Shown piece after piece: positions 62,619 through 64,000 of a stretch of DNA of 64,000 nt. Position numbers and translations under genes: made by a program. The stretch lies in assembly GCA_963809385.1 (NCBI GenBank), contig CAWEJL010000006.1, forward strand, positions 62,001 through 126,000. Reading direction: 5' to 3'. The notes beneath the pieces were generated by a model, which was given only the letters and a program-made list of their open reading frames with translations, was not told the origin of the DNA and did no database searches. The stretch is from JAKAIY01 sp963809385. Lineage in GTDB: Bacteria; Chloroflexota; Ktedonobacteria; Ktedonobacterales; JADMIN01. The first letter of the stretch is position 1; each line of letters begins with the position of its first letter.

Positions 62619-64000
62619 TCAGGATTTGCCGCCATTTGGCGGGGTTTCCTCGCGGAGGCGACCCTCCGCCGTCTTGAGTAATACCGCGTTGGTCGCGACG
62701 GTGATGGACGACGCACTCATCGCCAGGGCCGCGATGGCCGGGTTGAGTAGGATACCAAGCGGATAGAGGACGCCCGCCGCGATGGGAATGGCGATTACGT
62801 TATAGATAGCCGCCCAGAACAGGTTCTGATTCATCTTGCGGACCGTCGCTTTGGAGAGGCGAAGGCGGCCAGCGCATCGAGCGGATCGCTGTGGATCAGC
62901 ACAACCGCCGCGTCCGATGGCGACATCAGCGCCCGCGCCGAGGGCGATGCCCAGATCCGCCTGCGCGAGCGCCGGAGCGTCATTCACGCCGTCACCCACC
63001 ATCGCTGTGAAAAGTCCTTCGGCCTGGAGCCGCCGCACGTACTGCGCCTTGTCAGCTGGCAAGACCTCAGCGAACACGCGGGTGATGCCGAGCTGTTTCC
63101 CCACCGCCTCTGCCGTGCGCCGGTTGTCGCCCGTCAACATCGCCACCTGGATGCCTTGCGCCTGAATCTCCGTGATGGCGCCCAGCGAGGTGGGGCGAAC
63201 GCGATCCGCGACGGCGATCAAACCGATAGCCTGCCCGTCGCGGACGACGACCATGACCGTTTTGCCTTCAGCCTGAAGCGCGCCTAGCCGGTCCTGTTCG
63301 GCGTCGGTGAGTGGGACATTGTGGTCTGCGAGCAACCGCGGCGTGCCGATGAGCGTCGCGTGGCCGTCCACCTGGGCCTGAATGCCTCCGCCCGCGATCG
63401 CAGTGAACTGGCTGTAGGGTAGCGTTGGCAGTTCACGCTCCTGCGCCACGGCGACAATCGTGCGGGCGAGCGGGTGCTCGGAGTCCATCTCCGCCGCCGC
63501 CGCCACTTGAAGGAGCAGCGCTTCGTCGAGGCCCTGTGAGTCAGCCGCCGCCAGCGGAGCGATATCCGTCACAGAGGGCTTGCCCATGGTGAGTGTGCCG
63601 GTCTTGTCGAAGATGATCGCCTGGATGCGCGATGTCTGTTCGAGCGTGACGGCATTCTTGATGAGGATGCCGTTGCGGGCGCCGATGCCCGTGCCCACGG
63701 CGACGGCGGTCGGGGTGGCGAGGCCGAGCGCGTCAGGGCAAGCGATGACTATCACCGTGACAGCGAGCGTGAGCGCGAACAAAGCCGTCTGGTGGATCAT
63801 CAGGAACCACACGAGGAACGTCACGAGACCAGCCCCGACCGCCGCGATGACGAGCCATTGGGCAGCGTTATCGGCCAGGCGCTGCGCGGGCGCTTGGAGT
63901 TCTGCGCCGTCTGCACCAACTGCGTGATCTGCGCGAGTGCGGTGTCGCGGCCTACCTTGGTCGCCGTAAAGCGCAGCGACCCCGCGCCATTAACCGTGCC
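62619..64000 (-). CDS. P1B-type heavy-metal ATPase, N-terminus beyond window, frameshifts
   Basis: The visible part has VTVIVIACPDALGLATPTAVAVGTGIGARNGILIKNAVTLE, the transmembrane metal motif of P1B pumps but with Cys-Pro-Asp instead of Cys-Pro-Cys or Cys-Pro-His. Then DKTGTLTMGKPSVTD (phosphorylated Asp), the AMDSEHPLARTIV His-Pro motif, MLTGDNRRTA and MVGDGVNDAPALAQADLGIALGAG, and two last helices ending in AALAMSASSITVATNAVLLK. Frame changes lie near 63893 (upstream of VTFLVWFLM) and in 62880-62930 (joining ...VVLIHSDPLDALAAFALSKATVRKMNQ). The 5' part with its metal-binding domain and start is outside the window. It exports Cu, Cd or another metal; the Cys-Pro-Asp form leaves the ion open. 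No regulator gene is adjacent in the window. Confidence 0.85.

Noticed and set aside
1..64000. tRNA, rRNA, CRISPR arrays, prophage or integrase genes
   Set aside because: Scanned the gene-free stretches by eye and found none that I could support; a tRNA-finding program would be needed to exclude a degenerate tRNA.

Overview
This is a GC-rich bacterial chromosome segment. It carries many Thr/Pro-linker lipoproteins, Pkn-type Ser/Thr kinase and CtpE-like P-type ATPase homologues, an FtsH-like protease, a DUF3417-type glycogen phosphorylase and ScpB. No phage or plasmid genes, rRNA, tRNA or CRISPR array were seen. The gene mix fits Chloroflexota, perhaps the Ktedonobacteria or a neighbouring class; this is inference from gene content, not a phylogeny. 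At least fifteen otherwise well-conserved genes are interrupted by single-base frameshifts, mostly in G/C runs. Uncorrected long-read errors explain this better than mass pseudogenisation, so I annotate such loci as whole genes and give the likely break points.

Layout. 1-6 kb: receptor-like Ser/Thr kinase, AhpD-like protein, thioredoxin, endonuclease IV, cupin, GIY-YIG protein. 6-9.7 kb: FtsH-like membrane AAA protease and two unknown proteins. 10-20 kb: a cell-surface glycan region with a GT-C glycosyltransferase, two secreted GH113-like lipoproteins, and between them a 1329-residue GT2/GT-C fusion glycosyltransferase, then a beta-propeller lipoprotein bracketed by 30-bp inverted repeats. 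20-25.8 kb: DesK/DesR-like two-component system, small membrane protein, NodB-like deacetylase lipoprotein, GT9 glycosyltransferase and CGNR regulator. 25.8-27.3 kb: two paralogous DinB/ClbS-like genes, each under a promoter with a pair of 28-29 bp palindromes. 27.6-34.4 kb: HEXXH protease lipoprotein, receiver-like protein with a Pro/Gly-rich linker, lipoprotein, GNAT acetyltransferase. 34.5-41.3 kb: CtpE-like P-type ATPase, membrane alpha/beta hydrolase, TIR-TPR-WD40 protein. 41.8-46.6 kb: two acyltransferase-3 paralogues and an acyl-CoA synthetase. 47-50.5 kb: YggX-like protein, a B12-binding/radical SAM protein whose apparent stop is probably a selenocysteine codon (Cys-Sec-Ala-Glu-Pro tail with a SECIS-like hairpin), a DUF433-like antitoxin with a truncated toxin partner, and a methyltransferase. 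50.8-64 kb: SulP transporter, two Gfo/Idh/MocA oxidoreductases (one fused to a ThuA-like domain), orphan proteins, ScpB, CPBP protease, glycogen phosphorylase and a P1B metal ATPase cut by the right edge.

Four dispersed palindromic repeat families (called A, B, C and D here) occupy most long intergenic gaps. Some copies lie inside coding sequence or supply the stop codon of the preceding gene. The strongest unusual observations are the selenoprotein candidate, the paired operators of the DinB paralogues, the inverted repeats around the beta-propeller gene, the glycan synthase/hydrolase cluster with its duplicated leader-like element, and the TIR protein with near-identical WD40 repeats.
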